Source of the DNA: Marivivens donghaensis
GTDB taxonomy: Bacteria > Pseudomonadota > Alphaproteobacteria > Rhodobacterales > Rhodobacteraceae
Direction of reading: 5' to 3'
Assembly (NCBI RefSeq): GCF_011806565.1
Contig: NZ_JAATOP010000015.1
Location: forward strand, 1 to 54,102
DNA: 54,102 bases
This document shows, piece after piece, positions 52,800 to 54,102 of this stretch. The notes under the pieces were generated by a model, which saw nothing but the letters and a program-made list of their open reading frames with translations, did no database searches and had not been told where the DNA came from. Each line of letters begins with the position of its first letter. Positions within the stretch are counted from its first letter, which is position 1. The position numbers and the translations under genes were made by a program.

Positions 52800-54102
<1,303 letters not shown>

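Overview
The window is chromosomal DNA of an alphaproteobacterium, most likely order Rhodobacterales (Roseobacter/Rhodobacter group). This rests on the high GC content, a GapR (DUF2312) gene, a DUF2484 gene between murC and murB, an ftsW-murG-murC-murB-ddl-ftsQ-ftsA-ftsZ cluster, and a urease operon with two extra small genes between ureB and ureC. All calls come from reading the sequence; no database search was run.

Layout. (1) 1-11.2 kb: the 5' end of acetyl-CoA synthetase lies downstream of a livJHMGF-type ABC importer operon on the minus strand. Divergent from it are a RamB/ScfR-like regulator, a one-domain response regulator, a small membrane protein and a histidine kinase with a sodium:solute-symporter sensor domain. 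A solitary FliM/FliN-like protein follows. The block looks like uptake, activation and sensing of acetate or another short-chain acid. (2) 11.2-13.5 kb: a reactive-sulfur module, with a DUF442 enzyme and two YeeE/YedE half-transporters divergent from a SqrR/BigR-like ArsR repressor. The repressor is followed by a 70-codon gene whose ribosome binding site lies inside a strong hairpin. (3) 13.5-20.8 kb: a crotonase/3HCDH fusion that lacks its NAD domain, GapR, an Fe3+-type permease, and a DNA repair pair (beta-CASP exonuclease and ATP-dependent ligase).

(4) 20.85-27.86 kb: a 6.9-kb genomic island inserted at the 3' end of tRNA-Thr(TGT), bounded by a 15-bp direct repeat. Its tyrosine integrase has an in-frame ochre codon. 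Both ends carry a matching three-part GGGACAC array, probably integrase arm sites. Cargo: a P63C-domain protein, a serine recombinase with res-like half-sites, a small membrane-anchored protein convergent with a GT51 transglycosylase that has no membrane anchor, a NUDIX hydrolase, and about 1 kb of gene-free DNA. That stretch holds two diverged copies of a module made of 13-bp repeats, a palindrome and a hairpin. This is the least explained part of the window.

(5) 28.0-32.7 kb: an RbsBCA-like sugar ABC importer with a divergent LacI regulator and two tandem operator candidates. (6) 32.8-35.6 kb: a rhodanese, two divergent paralogous LysM proteins and a small exported acidic protein. (7) 35.6-43.1 kb: adenine deaminase followed by ureD-A-B-(two extra genes)-C-E-F-G, so purine salvage sits beside urea use. 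(8) 43.2-54.1 kb: a BaiN-like flavoprotein and the dcw cell-wall/division genes ftsW to ftsZ; ftsZ runs off the window end.
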